In this document: piece by piece, positions 36,402 through 48,066 of the stretch
Layout of the letters: the number at the start of each line of letters is the position of its first letter
Numbering within the stretch: the stretch's first letter is position 1
Assembly (NCBI GenBank): GCA_038502055.1
Contig: JAXRKN010000036.1
Span: 1,054,001 to 1,118,000, forward strand
Direction: 5' to 3'
DNA length: 64,000 bases
From: Tanytarsus gracilentus
Lineage: Eukaryota; Arthropoda; Insecta; Diptera; Chironomidae
Translations under genes and position numbers: made by a program
Notes under the pieces: generated by a model
The model's input: only the letters and a program-made list of their open reading frames with translations
Databases searched by the model: none
What the model was told of the DNA's origin: nothing

Positions 36402-36473
36402 GAGGGGTGGAAACCATAAATTTAAAAAATATTTTTGTCATTGACAAGCCACCACAAAATTTTCCCCTGAAAT
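36402..36473. mobile_element. Possible 72-bp short TIR element
   Basis: The left edge CGAGGGGTGGAAACCATAAA and the right edge in reverse complement CAGGGGAAAATTTTG share the AGGGG...AA...TTT pattern. It is very short, and I see no secure duplication. Confidence 0.3.
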
Positions 36474-36666
36474 CAAGAAAAACCACATCAAAGAATGATA
36501 TCTGATCTAAAGCAGGCTCGAGCCCGGTAGCCTAGCAAAAAAACCATCAGATAAACTCTCCGAGACACGTAAGCTCGCATAACAGCACAAAAAAAGTTAT
36601 AAATTTCTGAACATATTGAAAAATATCCGAACCGACGCCCACACACATGCTCTCACTCTCCTGCAG

Positions 36667-36695
36667 ACTTCTCTCTTGTGCGGCGCTGCCTCAAG
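36667..36695 (+). other. Possible 29-nt microexon
   Basis: A strong acceptor (GCTCTCACTCTCCTGCAG, ending 36666) and a strong donor (CTCAAG|GTGAGCAA at 36695/36696) enclose 29 nt. In phase with the exon at 33232 it would read YFSLVRRCLK, but inclusion would shift the exon at 53082 into a frame with an early stop. It is therefore either an alternative exon, a poison exon, or chance. Confidence 0.25.
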
Positions 36696-39600
36696 GTGAG
36701 CAAATCTCATACAATAATAAAATTAATATTCAGCTGTTGCTGTTTGTTGTTGTCGTCTCACTCTCTCTCACTCTTCGAAATTAGACACACGCGCTTTTGC
36801 TACAGACGTGGCATATTCGAGAGGCATTGGATATGTCAATAATTGTCTGGTAAATCTGGCGACTGATTTGCGCCTTAAGCGATATAAAAAAATCCACAGC
36901 GAAGTTAAAGCTCATTTTATACATAAATTAAGTTGGTTATGTGCGGTTGTGGAGACTTCAAAAATAGTGGTAATGTGATGAAATCAAAAATGCATAAATG
37001 AGATGGGAGATTCATAAGTTAGGTCTTGAATAAAATTAATTTAATAACAAAATAAGAATTTTGCTTAAAATTCTTGAAAAAATTTAATTCATGTTTAAAA
37101 CTTTATTGTGACATAATTTACGATCATTCTCTACTTATGATTAAAATTTCATCGTATTTGAAACTCACAAAAAAAATTCAAAAAATTCGTTAATTTTTAA
37201 TTAATTAATTAGCTCGACATTCCACTTAAATCAGGTGCTACTGAAAATTAAACTCGATTCACCTCCACAATTAATATCGAAAATATTTGAGGGGATAAAA
37301 TGAACCTGATTTGCAATTTGGCGCCAGGTACACTCAAACATGTGTTGAAAATTATTTGTTTTTAGCTATTAGCAACATTTTTTTTGCCGTCAGCACAGTC
37401 TTCGTCGCTTAATTAACGTCCACCGCGAGAGTGAGAGATACAAAAAAGGCAAATGTGCAATTATCAGCTTTGTAAACGCCGTCAAGCGGATTGAATTAAA
37501 TCTGTTTTGTTGAAAATGCCATAAAAATTGCATTAACTCGATAATAATAACTATAACCGTTAAATCCATGCGACAGAGTGCCTTGTAGTTATTGGTCGTG
37601 TATTAAAGGAAAACATCCCAGGGATGAGCGCAAAAAAGTAATTTTGTAGCATTGATTTTCCATTAACTCATTTAAATAATTAATGAACCAAATATTTGTG
37701 GCAAAAACATCTCAAAATTTATTCGTTTGCCGTTATCAATTCAACAATAAATGGCGATTAAGCGTCGGTGGAGCTAAATAATGACGAAGATAATTAAATT
37801 TTCTAATTGTCATTTGCGTTTTCATTATCACTGATGATTCCTCATTAAATCAATTACTCTTTGCATGTGCATGTCATAAATTTCATTTCATCTAATTTTA
37901 TTGCCGCAATTAATTTAATCCTTTTGTCTCCGGATCGATCCGACACGGGACAATTTTGTTTAAAATTTAAAATTCTAGGAATTGAATTTAATTAGAGTGC
38001 AAGTGAAACTAATAGCGAGTTGTTTGCATTTTAAATAATTTATTGAAATATTCCAGTGAAGACTTTTAAGGTACAATTAAGGCACAATTTTGATGGCAAT
38101 CTCACACGCTCGTCGGACATGATTTTTTGTCATCATATATTTAATCAAATTTTTTGTTTGTCTTTCTGTGAGTAACGGTTTGAAAAATTCTAAAATTTAA
38201 ATCTAAAAAAATTGACGGCTTGACACCAAAAATCATTCTAGTAGTAATAATAACGTACATATGAATATTAATCACGTGAGAGCAAGTAAAAAGCAGTTCA
38301 TTGTGTGTGGCGAGTGAAAAATTAAATTTTATTGTCATCAGCATCACTGTTGTCGTTGGTGGCGGCTGTGAGCGCGCAAAAATTGAAACAGATCTTTGTG
38401 TCAGAAGACGAATAAAAAAGCTAAAAAAACGAGAACAACACAAGAGGAAAGAGGGAAAAAATTCAATTAGTTCGCGGGAGAAACTGAAAAGAAACGGCGC
38501 ACAATGGCACATTAATAACGTAACAAGTCGCTGTACAAAACTGGTCCATTATCATCTGAAAACGTAACCAATTTATCAAGTCGGGTCAAAAGAGTGTTGC
38601 GATTCATGATTTTGTAAGGAATTGCCCACATTCGGTGCCGGAATCTACTTGAGATGAGTAATTAATTAGCGCACTCCGCGGCTTGACATTCAACGAGAGA
38701 TGCGTGAGGCGAAAATTGTCAGAAAAGGTGTCGATGAATGCTACTTAAAGTTGAGATTAGGTTGGGTGTGTATAAAAGTTAGGAAACGACTGAAAAAATA
38801 TTTTAAAAATGCATTAAATTTTTTTATGACACCTCATTAATTTTTCGACCCTCACCTGACCCCCATTCGACTTCTTTCATCTCTAATCTCATCATCGGTC
38901 TTTATTAATCACATTTCGAGTGTCTCGCGGGTCTCTTTAAATGAGAGCTCATCGCATTTGACGTGCGGGGCAGTTCATGTTATTATCATATGAAAAGGCG
39001 AGAAAGGCACTTAAATATATCTTAAAAGATCTGCGATGAAAAAAATGTTTTCTCTTTTCATGAAATTATATAGTTTTCACACAACAAAAGAGAAACGAAA
39101 ATTGACCCTTTTTTTGCATGCAAGGGAGATAACATGCAATCATTCCTTTGTGCTTCTCGAAAATTGTTTATTTTGACAGATTTTTCAACTAAAATTTTGA
39201 GCTTCTTCTTTTTTTGTGATATTCATCAGTCGAGTTAGGGTCTAAGTTATTGTTTAGACAAATGCCAAAAGGTTTGAGTGGAAAAGGGCTCTCGCTAAAA
39301 TAAATTTTTGATGAAATTTCCAGACATGATGGACGTTGTGTTTATTTTATGAGATTGGTAGGGTTTTCTGTGAATTTCGACACCCTTTAATCTTTTTTTG
39401 ACTCGATGGAAAATTTATTTTTTTTGAAATTTCATGAAAAAATCAAATTTTACAATCAAAAAATCTAGATGAGGCCACATAGTTTAAAATTTCAAGCAGA
39501 TGGCCAGCCTTAATCAATAATAAACCTCTCGTTTATTTTGACGCGACTCACATACTCTCTATAAATAACATCCAATCACTCACGATAAAAATTAATCATC

Positions 39601-42600
39601 AAAATAATCAATAAAAGTGTCATATGAGCCGTGATAATCTTTAATACTCTTTGATTTAATGCTATCGATTGTTTTGTGTCTCTTTTTTCTCCATAAAGAC
39701 GCGACGCATTGTCCATAAAAAGCGCGATTTTCTTTAATTTGGTTTCATTAAAACACACCCGACCGTACGTTACCGGTATTTTTTTAATATGGGATAATCA
39801 GCATGAGCTGGGTGACAAAAAGCCGTCCATTGGTGCCACAAGGTCGCCGGACTATGTGTGACAAAGACACTTTACTGCATCGCGAGATTTTATTGAGCTT
39901 AAATTGTCAAATGCGAAAAATTTTTATTATCATGATTGGATTTTAATTATGTGTAAGTTTGTTGACTCAGCATTCGCGCGACTTGAAAGACATTTGAGCG
40001 AATATATGACAAGAAATCAAAATTGTTGTTTAATTAAGCGTCGTAAATGCTTAAAAGTGGCAATAAAAATCGCAATATGTTGATTTTTTTATCGATAAAT
40101 TTTATTATTAATTGAGTGCACTTGCAAGTTTTCACTTAGTTACTTTCTGGTGCTTGAAAGTAACGGAATTAAATTTTAAAATTCAAACTCTAAAAGCTGT
40201 TTAAAATTTTAACAAATTCCTTGCAGCTCAAACTAAACTAAATAGAAAAAATGTTTGCGAAAAGAGGTGAAAAATTCTCTGCGGCTATTTTCCATCCTTC
40301 AACTCGCCGAGGATATTTGCATTATCATTTACTCGTAGAATGATTTCACTGTTTTTCAAAATTGCTCATTTCTCTCATTTCAAATAGCTTCAAATGAATA
40401 ATGCTGATTGTACGGAGCTCGTGAAAGCATCAGCAATGAAGCAAAACAAAAATTTATCTTTTCATCCAAAACGAATGCAAAAACGTGTTGATAGATTTTT
40501 GCTACTGTTTTGCCATTATTCTCATGCTAGTGAAAATAAAAAAAAAATACTTTTCAACAGCAGTGAGAAAATTTATTTTCTAGATTAGTGAACGTTGAGT
40601 GCAGTGCGAGATCCAGGTCCATGTTAATGAATATCAAATTTTATGCAAAATAAGGGCAAGTGAGAAGTGTTTATGTTATTGCTGAGTAAATAGAAACCAA
40701 GCTGATAAGTGATGGAATTAGATGGGTGCAGAATATTCTATGAAATTTTAAATTTAAAGGAATTAAAAATTTGCATACGAGATTTTTCCAGATTGGGAAT
40801 TTGAAAAATTAAAAGACGTTATATAATTATTTAAATTTAGTCAACAGGAAATTTTTATTTCACCAACTCTTCTCTCCACAAAAACATTTAAAATTTCTTT
40901 TATCAATTATCAAGGTCTAATTAATTAATTTTTCTTTTTACTTTCGCACATCCAAAACTTTTTTCTCTTGTAATTAATCCATTCTTAAGGAGTTCTCATT
41001 TGCCACGAGATAAATCAGCAAGAAAATGTAATCTAGAGCTCTTTAACAAAATTTGCTACAAAATCTCTTTTCTCCTCCTAAAGTAACTCGCGCGTTTTGT
41101 TAATCGGAAGCTGCAAAATGAAATTAAATCGCACAGAAAACACAGAAAAGACCAATGCGATTTTCATCTTTCGCTCTCTTTTCTTGTTCTTTCGTTAATT
41201 AAAGACAATGATGATGATTTATTTCATTATACTCGAGTGTTGTTTGCCTCGCTTCCAAAGTAGCTGCAATGCCTTCGAGACAAACAAAAACACTTCGCTT
41301 CTCCGAGGATTAAATGCACTTTTGTTTATTTTTCATTCACAACTTTAATTTTGTTGTTTAAGAGAGAGAGAAAAAGTTTTTTTCTTAATTAAAATTTTAA
41401 GGTAGTAAAAATAGCTCAATTTAAATTATGAAAGTTGTACTGTTGCATTTCATCATTTGCTCGTTATGACATTAAATGTCAAGAAAAATGCTAAATTAAT
41501 GAAGACCATCAAAAACTTTTTCGCTCGAGGCGAAAATCATTCATCGAGTCTGAGATTGAAAAATTATGCTTAGATACTTCGCCCATCATGGTCACTTATC
41601 ATTTGCTTATCAATTTGATAAATTATTTTCTTCGCTTTTTACGACTTGCGAGTGGAGAATGAATAAAAAGAAAATGTTGATGTCTGCTTGTCTCGCATTC
41701 AAAGGCATCATTATTCAGCATCCATCTCGGTGGCCCTAAAAAAATGCGTTATCGGAATATTTTTTTTATTTGAATAAGCAAATTTTTGTGTCGCTTTTGA
41801 AACTTTTTTACGACACATCTTGGGAAGATTTTTTGTCGTCATCACATGCACAGGAAGTTCCGCCTTTTGTGTCCCTTTTTATGCTCGAGGAATTTTTCTA
41901 TTATGCGACATTATTGAAAATAAAAATTTTCGGGTTAGTTAGAGGGAAGATTAAAGGGGTTGTAACTGGAAATTTATGGTCGAATTGTTAAATTTTGTCA
42001 TAAAATCTGTCGCATTCAGAATGATTTTTAATTTTCATCTCAGATTTAATAAATATCTTTAATAAACTTTATTTAGACTCAAAATAATTATCTTAAACAT
42101 TTTCTGCAATTATTAAATACTAAAATCTTCACATTACCATTTTTCTAATTCTCTATGAGCGTTACTGCACCTTGTTTTTTTTCATTTCCCCTCGAGACTG
42201 CTTAACTGCTTAAGATTAATTTACTTTCTGATTAGAGTTTTAATAAATATTCGTTTCTGGCACGAAACAAAAATAAATTTATGCTTCGAAACACGAAAAA
42301 TTTCCTTTTTTATTTTACAAAAAAAATGCAACATAATTTTTCTGTAAAGATTTTATCGTCTGGGTGTTAGACCTTTTTGGTGCTGGTATGGTCAAGTTCA
42401 AGCTGAAATGTGAAAACTCGAGAGGGTATAAAGACAAAGCCCATAATTTTGTGGCACCATAAATTACATGCTTAATAATCAAGTCTTGAATGAAAGGCAT
42501 TTCATGGTCGGTTTTTTTTATTCGAATGAAGAACACACACAGCAGTGGCAATACTGCGCACACAGACGAGCTCTTGCCCTTTCATTTTTAGCCTTTTGAA

Positions 42601-43957
42601 CTTCCGTTTCCATATGAGGCTCATATATCACAAAAGCATACAATTTTTTCTTCTCTCTCTTGTCTTCAAAGGCGAAGCACAAGAAGAATTATTACGCCGT
42701 ATGACATCTCCAGCACGCCTTTATTGTCAATTTCAAAAGCACAACGTAGAAAAATTCTTCTATTTTTTTTAAAAAAAATCATCTCTCGCTTATTCATTAT
42801 TAAATTTTATGTCGATGTCTGTTTGTTTTTGTCCTCACTCCCTATTTCAACGATGTCGATGTCGTTGGGAGGGAAATGGATGGTCAATAGACAATAAATT
42901 TCTGCTCACTTCTCCATCGAAATATTTTTTTTTTCTCGGCGCTCTCGCTGTTTATCGACGCGTATCTTTACTATAGCGAAAAAAGCATAAAATAGCGCCA
43001 AATGAACGGGCGAAAGAGAGAAAAAAATAGTTTTAACGACGACAAAATCGAGAGCGCTATCTGGACATGATTTTGAAGCTGGTTATTTATTTCCACCATT
43101 TTGATGCTAACAATAGTCTTTTTTTGAACAGGGTAATTTGGTTGTCATGGGATGCGATTTAAAGATCGATTTTAGATTTAAATTTAAAAATTTAAAGGAG
43201 ATCGAAAATTGTAAAAGTTGACTTTAAAGTTTATTTTAAAAAAAAATATTTTTAGCTAATTTTAAAAACTTCATTAATTAAATTTAAAATTCTCCTGTCA
43301 AACAAAATCCTGCCGGTCATTTTTCTCACTTAATCTTTCGCCAAAAAAACTTGATATTAACCACAAAAGGGCATCACAAGATGACAATCAGTTGAAATGA
43401 CTCAATTTATTGACGACTGAGAGCGATGATAAAGTGCCACACCAACCAAATACGAAAGTGATATTTTTTTTAAAAAAAAAAAGCTCGACAAATCTCGATA
43501 GTTGTCATCGTTATGTATATATACTGTTGTTGACAATGTAGATCGGCAGTTGGTGATATACTTTTATTTTTACATTGTCATATGTTAATTCCAACAGCCA
43601 AAATAGCTTCGAAATCTGATTTTAAATAAATAAATTTATGTCTTTTAGAGATGGGAGTTGCTCGAAACTATCATATGGAATTTAAATAGACGAAGAAAGA
43701 TGTAAAAGTATCACTTGATGTGCATAGAAATTTAAATTTCTTTAGAGCCGCTCTCGCTTTTATCGCACTTTTCTCCTCATTAAATCCGCGCACATTATTA
43801 CTTCATTTTTCATGTCGTATGCATAATTTGACATCATTAATAATGGGCGAGAGAAAATGATCGAGTAAATCTCACGATGCTGATAAAATTATTAAAATAT
43901 TAACCAAAAGTCGATAAATTTTGAATCCAATTAGGTATTTATGAGAAATGTGCGCTC

Positions 43958-44038
43958 ACCTTGAGGGAGAAATTTTAAAGTTTCCTCAATAACTTGCGAG
44001 TAAAAATTGGCGGCAATCCCCTCCGAAAACAATAAAAT
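43958..44038 (-). other. Possible minus-strand exon
   Basis: On the minus strand an acceptor-like CGCTCTCTGATCAG precedes about 81 nt that end at a strong donor, CCTCAAG|GTGAGCGC. One frame is open throughout (ILLFSEGIAANFYSQVIEET and onward). There is no second exon to support it. Confidence 0.2.
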
Positions 44039-44489
44039 GCTGATCAGAGAGCGATAAATTTAATATTTATTTAATAAATTTGAATAAATGACAGAATTAA
44101 GCGCTGTTAAGCCTGTCATGGTGCTCATGGATTGGGAGAGAGAAATCTCCTGCTTTACTGTGAGTCAGAAATTGAAATTTAAACTTTTTTTGATACGCGC
44201 AAAATATCCGGAATTTTTTCTAAATGTTCGTGATAGCTTTGAGCACCGAAAAAGAGTTTTATTTTAATGAATGTATGCAAAAAAAATTTTTACTGTCAAC
44301 CTAACTCATTTCAAGCATCCCACGAGAGAGAATTTAATCAATTAGCAATACAGTTGTGAGCTTCATAAATCAAACGAGAGTTAAAAGAAAAACCCTTTTA
44401 TCAATTCAATGAGAAAGGAAATCACAAAGCCACACAGGCGATGTGTGAGAAAGACATCAGCGCATGTGAATCGCTGGCGAGTGTTATCA

Positions 44490-44500
44490 AAACATTTTTA
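44490..44500 (+). repeat. Flanking direct repeat AAACATTTTTA (left)
   Basis: AAACATTTTTA here and at 45056-45066 flank the GC-richer block between them. At 11 bp (9 if only ACATTTTTA is counted) it is in the range of Mutator-like duplications, but poly-T content makes the length uncertain. Confidence 0.55.
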
Positions 44501-45055
44501 GCGTACCCACACTAGTGTGGTAACGCTTATATGCTGATTTCCGTCGTCTGTCGTCTGTCGTCCGTCTGTTCCATCGAGATCTCGGCCCCTGGACCAGCTA
44601 GAGACTTCGGGTTTTCGCCAGATGGTAGCTCTGTGGCTCTAGTTTAGCCCATTTTAGAAATTTTTTGAGTCATGACCATAGGTCGTGCCCAAACATAATG
44701 TCCTTTCATAAATTCTTATATCTTCTTCTTGTTGCTTTTGTAGGAGGATAAATGTAATTGATTGAAATGTAATGAAATGAAATAGAAAATGAGGAAGAAA
44801 TGTGGGATTATGAGGTGGTAATGTTAATCTGTGGAAAATGGTTGGAATGTTGAAAATGTTAATTAATTATATCTCTGTTCATCTTCTCGTCTTTTTTTAA
44901 CCGAAGGTCACTCGTACTCCCCAAGGCTTCACCTAAAAGGCTTCCCCAAAAATACTTCCCCTAAAAGGCTTCCCCAAGGCTTCTCCTAAAAGGCTTCCCC
45001 AAAATGACCGATCTGTTACAGTGGGTTACGCGGCAACACCCACGTGTGGGTTTTG
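44501..45055. mobile_element. Unclassified 555-bp element with hairpin ends
   Basis: The block is clearly richer in G+C than its surroundings. The left end GCGTACCCACACTAGTGTGG is itself nearly palindromic. The right end in reverse complement starts CAAAACCCACACGTGGGTG, also palindromic, and shares ACCCACAC with the left end. Inside are a GTCGTCT-type short repeat (44549-44568), a GC-rich part, an AT-rich part, and a minisatellite (44919-45004). No coding frame is seen. The 11-bp direct repeat supports insertion. The superfamily is not assigned. Confidence 0.55.
44919..45004 (+). repeat. AAGGCTTCCCCTAAA minisatellite
   Basis: AAGGCTTC recurs five times, alternating CCCCAAGGCTTCNCCTAAAA and CCCCAAAAATACTTCCCCTA units. 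It lies wholly inside the 555-bp element. Confidence 0.8.
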
Positions 45056-45143
45056 AAACATTTTTATCACTCTTTGGCATTTATTTTGAATGAGACGTTA
45101 GATGAAAAGAGAAAACGAAGAAGAGAAAAATTTATTCGAAAGT

Positions 45144-45236
45144 GGAGTAAGACACGAGAGATTTCTTGCATTTGAAAATAAAAAATATGTTATGAAAATT
45201 TAAAAGATCTGTCTGAAATTTCTCGTGTCGCACTCC
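45144..45236. mobile_element. GACACGAG palindromic MITE, copy 2
   Basis: Arms GGAGTAAGACACGAGAGATT and, in reverse complement at the right, GGAGTGCGACACGAGAAATT match at 17 of 20. The unit is 93 bp with an AT-rich centre. The arm core GACACGAGA is shared with the element at 26467, so the two define one family. Confidence 0.65.
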
Positions 45237-45244
45237 TCTTCAAT

Positions 45245-46465
45245 TAATTTTATTCTGATAATGCTTTGAACTTGAGAGATACATTCTTAATTATCTAATT
45301 AAAACCGAATTCTCTTTTTCGTCCGCAAAACTAACTGTGGCTATTTGTATTTGTGCGCTCGTCTTTTATTATCATCAACGCCATTCCGATGTGTGCTTTG
45401 GCATCGAAAATAGAATTTGATATATAAACTTGCGGAATGAACATAAAAGAAGCTTTAATGATATCGCTAAAATATTATAATGTCTAAGAAGAGAACCATC
45501 TCGCTGACAACGTGCAGTGAGCAAATCGTGTGGCAGATTAATATCTTTGAATATTTATCAGTTCAGATTTAGAATTTAATTTATTGTCGTCATAAAAGTT
45601 GATATCGTAAGCTGTTGGAAGAAAGCAAAACATCTTCTAATAAGTTGTGAATATTAATAAATTGGCGAATAATAAATTGAGGAAGGAAAAAAGCTCTTGA
45701 TTGAAATTCAGAAATAGTTTTTTTGTGAAAGTTTCAATAAATTAGTTAGTCATAAAAAGTTGGTAATAAAGTAAATCTAAAATTAAATGGCCAATAAATT
45801 AAATTAAAATTCTAACAGTTTTTTTTAAATTTAAATTATCAAAACAAGTTAAAATTTTTAATTAATGAAAAAAAGATAGAGATCAAGTGTAGCTCAAAAT
45901 GGCTTCATTAGTTGTAATCGAATTAAAAAATCTAAATTCCTTCTCAATACATGCCTAACACTTCTATCATAAAAATTTGATCACAAAATCATGTTCGAAA
46001 AGTATTAATGACAGCTTAAATAGCGACATTCTTATGTGGCGCGTTGGGCAAGAAAAATATCTCTTCATATAAATTCGGAGCTAAAATATTCGCTAAGCCA
46101 AAATCAAAGTTAAATTAATTGATTTACTCTGACATTCGAAATGACTTCATTCGAGCAAAGTCGCCCGCGAATTCTAAACGTCAATGGTTAGAAATTTCTT
46201 CGAAAAGGTACCTAATTAAGTCAGTGTGAAGAATGAGCAAGGTGAATTAAGTGAGTGTGAGTCAAGCACCTCTCAACAGCCACTTAAACCGTTTAAAATA
46301 ATCAATAGTTCACCAAAATTTTCATCAAACCCGAGAGAGTGTGAATGTACGAAAATGAAGATAATTTTATGCAACTTTAATTAGTCGTAATTAATTCTCG
46401 TCGGTGAACGCAGATGGAGAACGATTCAGAAGCAACATCCTTTTTTTCTGTGTACGAGCCGAACC
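45245..46465. other. AT-rich non-coding stretch
   Basis: Nothing recognised before the truncated left edge of the LINE. Confidence 0.5.
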
Positions 46466-46471
46466 ATACAT

Positions 46472-47764
46472 TTATTATTAATTAAATATCTCAACAAAAA
46501 TGAACTTTTGAGTGTTAGACAATACGGTTTCCGGCGTTCGTCCAGCACCGAGTCAGCAGCTTTTGATGTCGTAAATTTTATCCAGCGTGAATTAAATCTA
46601 AGAAGGAAAGTATCGGCAGTTTTTATCGACTTACAAAAGGCTTTTGATAGCGTATATCATGATGTACTCTTGACAACATTGCTAGACTTTGGAATACGAG
46701 GGAAATGTCACGAGCTCATAAGAAATTACCTACAAGGCCGATGTCAATGCGTCAAGATTGAAGGTGTGACTGGCAGCAGCCTTCCTATCACACGCGGCGT
46801 TATTCAAGGCAGCATCCTGGGTCCACTGCTCTTCCTCATCATCATAAACTCACTCACCTCAATTAAAGTCAACGGTCACCTAGTGCTCTATGCGGATGAT
46901 GGAATTTTGTTAAACTCTCATGCGAGGACTGAATCAGTTGATGAAAAAATTCGAAACGACCTGACTCAACTGCTGGATTTCTTTGACTCAAAAAAGCTAA
47001 CTATAAATCAACTGAAAACCGTTTTCATGGTTTTCCAATCGCCGTTTAAAATTCCTCATTGCGAAAATCAAATCAAAATCACTAATAACTTTTATCTTTC
47101 GAAGGTTGACGAATTTAAGTATCTCGGCCTCTGGATAGACAGCCACCTTACTTTCGAGATTCACACTGCTCATCTGGAAAGAAAAATAGCTTCAGCCGTT
47201 GGGGTGCTATGGAAACTCCGCCAGGTCATTCCTCAAAAACACAAGTTGTTGATCTTCAACTCGCTCATCATGTCCCATCTGACATACCTCGTTGGCAGTT
47301 GGGGCACGGCAACTGACAAAGCGATTAAACAAGTTCAACTAATGCAAAATCGAGGTCTAAGGAATGTATATAATCTCAAGTGGCGAGCAAATAGAGTCGA
47401 CATGTTTAGAAAATATAAAATTCTACCAGTTAGAGGACTTTGTGCTTCGAGAACTGCTACATTTGTCCACGCATTAATCAATAACTACAAGCAATCTGCC
47501 ATCGATCTTGAACGTCCAGTAATCAAAAGATCCGGTACTACTATCGCTTCAACTCGCGCTTTTAACAGCTATGGAGAAAAGGCTGTTACATGCTTCGGCG
47601 CAAACGTTTTCAACCGCTTACCCGAGGCCTGCAAGTTAAATGATCATCCGTTAGAGTTCCTAAATGAAGCTAATTCTTTTATTCTAAATTCAAATATTCT
47701 CGAAAAATTCTTCTTACCTCATAACAACTTCCTAGAAATCTTTAAAACCTACTCGCAATGTTAA
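46472..47764 (+). CDS. Reverse transcriptase of a non-LTR retrotransposon, N-terminally truncated
   Basis: The frame is open from about 46472 (LLLIKYLNKNELLSVRQYGF) to the TAA at 47762. Visible RT motifs are QYGFRRSSST, FIDLQKAFDSV (catalytic Asp), RGVIQGSILGPLLF, and LYADDG with the two active-site Asp residues. Then follow the thumb region (KYLGLWIDSHLTF) and a C-terminal part typical of CR1/L2-like elements (QLMQNRGLRNVYNL, KYKILPVRGL). The motif spelling places it in the CR1/L2/Jockey group; the exact clade is not decided. There is no real start codon; the first in-frame residues belong to the missing N-terminal part. No frameshift is visible. Lacking an endonuclease, this copy cannot move on its own. 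Confidence 0.85.
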   Translation, partial: LLLIKYLNKNELLSVRQYGFRRSSSTESAAFDVVNFIQRELNLRRKVSAVFIDLQKAFDSVYHDVLLTTLLDFGIRGKCHELIRNYLQGRCQCVKIEGVTGSSLPITRGVIQGSILGPLLFLIIINSLTSIKVNGHLVLYADDGILLNSHARTESVDEKIRNDLTQLLDFFDSKKLTINQLKTVFMVFQSPFKIPHCENQIKITNNFYLSKVDEFKYLGLWIDSHLTFEIHTAHLERKIASAVGVLWKLRQVIPQKHKLLIFNSLIMSHLTYLVGSWGTATDKAIKQVQLMQNRGLRNVYNLKWRANRVDMFRKYKILPVRGLCASRTATFVHALINNYKQSAIDLERPVIKRSGTTIASTRAFNSYGEKAVTCFGANVFNRLPEACKLNDHPLEFLNEANSFILNSNILEKFFLPHNNFLEIFKTYSQC

Positions 47765-48066
47765 GCATGTCAAAAAAAAAAAATAATAACAATCGTCTTC
47801 TAATCAACCCACACTGTCTATCCACGCCTTTCGCGATCTTAAAGGAGCTTAGCTCATTGTATCGCGAAATCTACTACCCTAATTACTGTCTGCACTCACT
47901 CTAAAATCCCCACATTTTGTAATTTCTGAATCATTTATTCGAAAAAATCAAGGATGTTTTGTGTCTCCTCAGATCCAACGGATCTTAGGGGATTTTTTAC
48001 CTTGTAGTCATTAAAAAAGTTACTGAATAAAAATAAATATTAAAATTGGAAATTGGAATTGGAATT
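47765..48066 (+). other. 3' UTR and repeat tail of the LINE
   Basis: After the stop comes an A-run (about 47772), a CGCGAT hairpin, a second short inverted pair (ATCCAACGGAT), and the GGAATT tail that would prime target-primed reverse transcription. Confidence 0.65.

Larger units (their letters stand above)
33283..44488. other. AT-rich stretch, probable intron
   Basis: No recognisable gene. It includes a 119-codon frame at 33759-34118, weak ratchet-like sites at 35366 (CTTACAG|GTATTT) and 35525 (TTTTTTCAG|GTGTGA), a possible 29-nt microexon at 36667-36695, a possible short MITE at 36402-36473, and a possible minus-strand exon at 43958-44038. Confidence 0.4.
46472..48066 (+). mobile_element. 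5'-truncated CR1/L2-like non-LTR retrotransposon
   Basis: It consists of an open reverse transcriptase frame, a 3' UTR of about 300 bp, and a 3' tail of ATTGGAA-type repeats (AAATTGGAAATTGGAATTGG, ending about 48066). The endonuclease, ORF1 and the start of the RT domain are missing, as in typical incomplete insertions. The 3' UTR contains an inverted pair (TTTCGCGAT...ATCGCGAAA, about 47829-47870) and an AATAAAAATAAA poly(A)-like signal. I could not fix target-site duplications. The frame is free of stops, so the copy is not old. Confidence 0.8.

Noticed and set aside
38141..38567. Overlapping 123-codon minus and 88-codon plus frames
   Set aside because: Opposite-strand overlap with no motifs, splice signals or codon bias; neither is supported.
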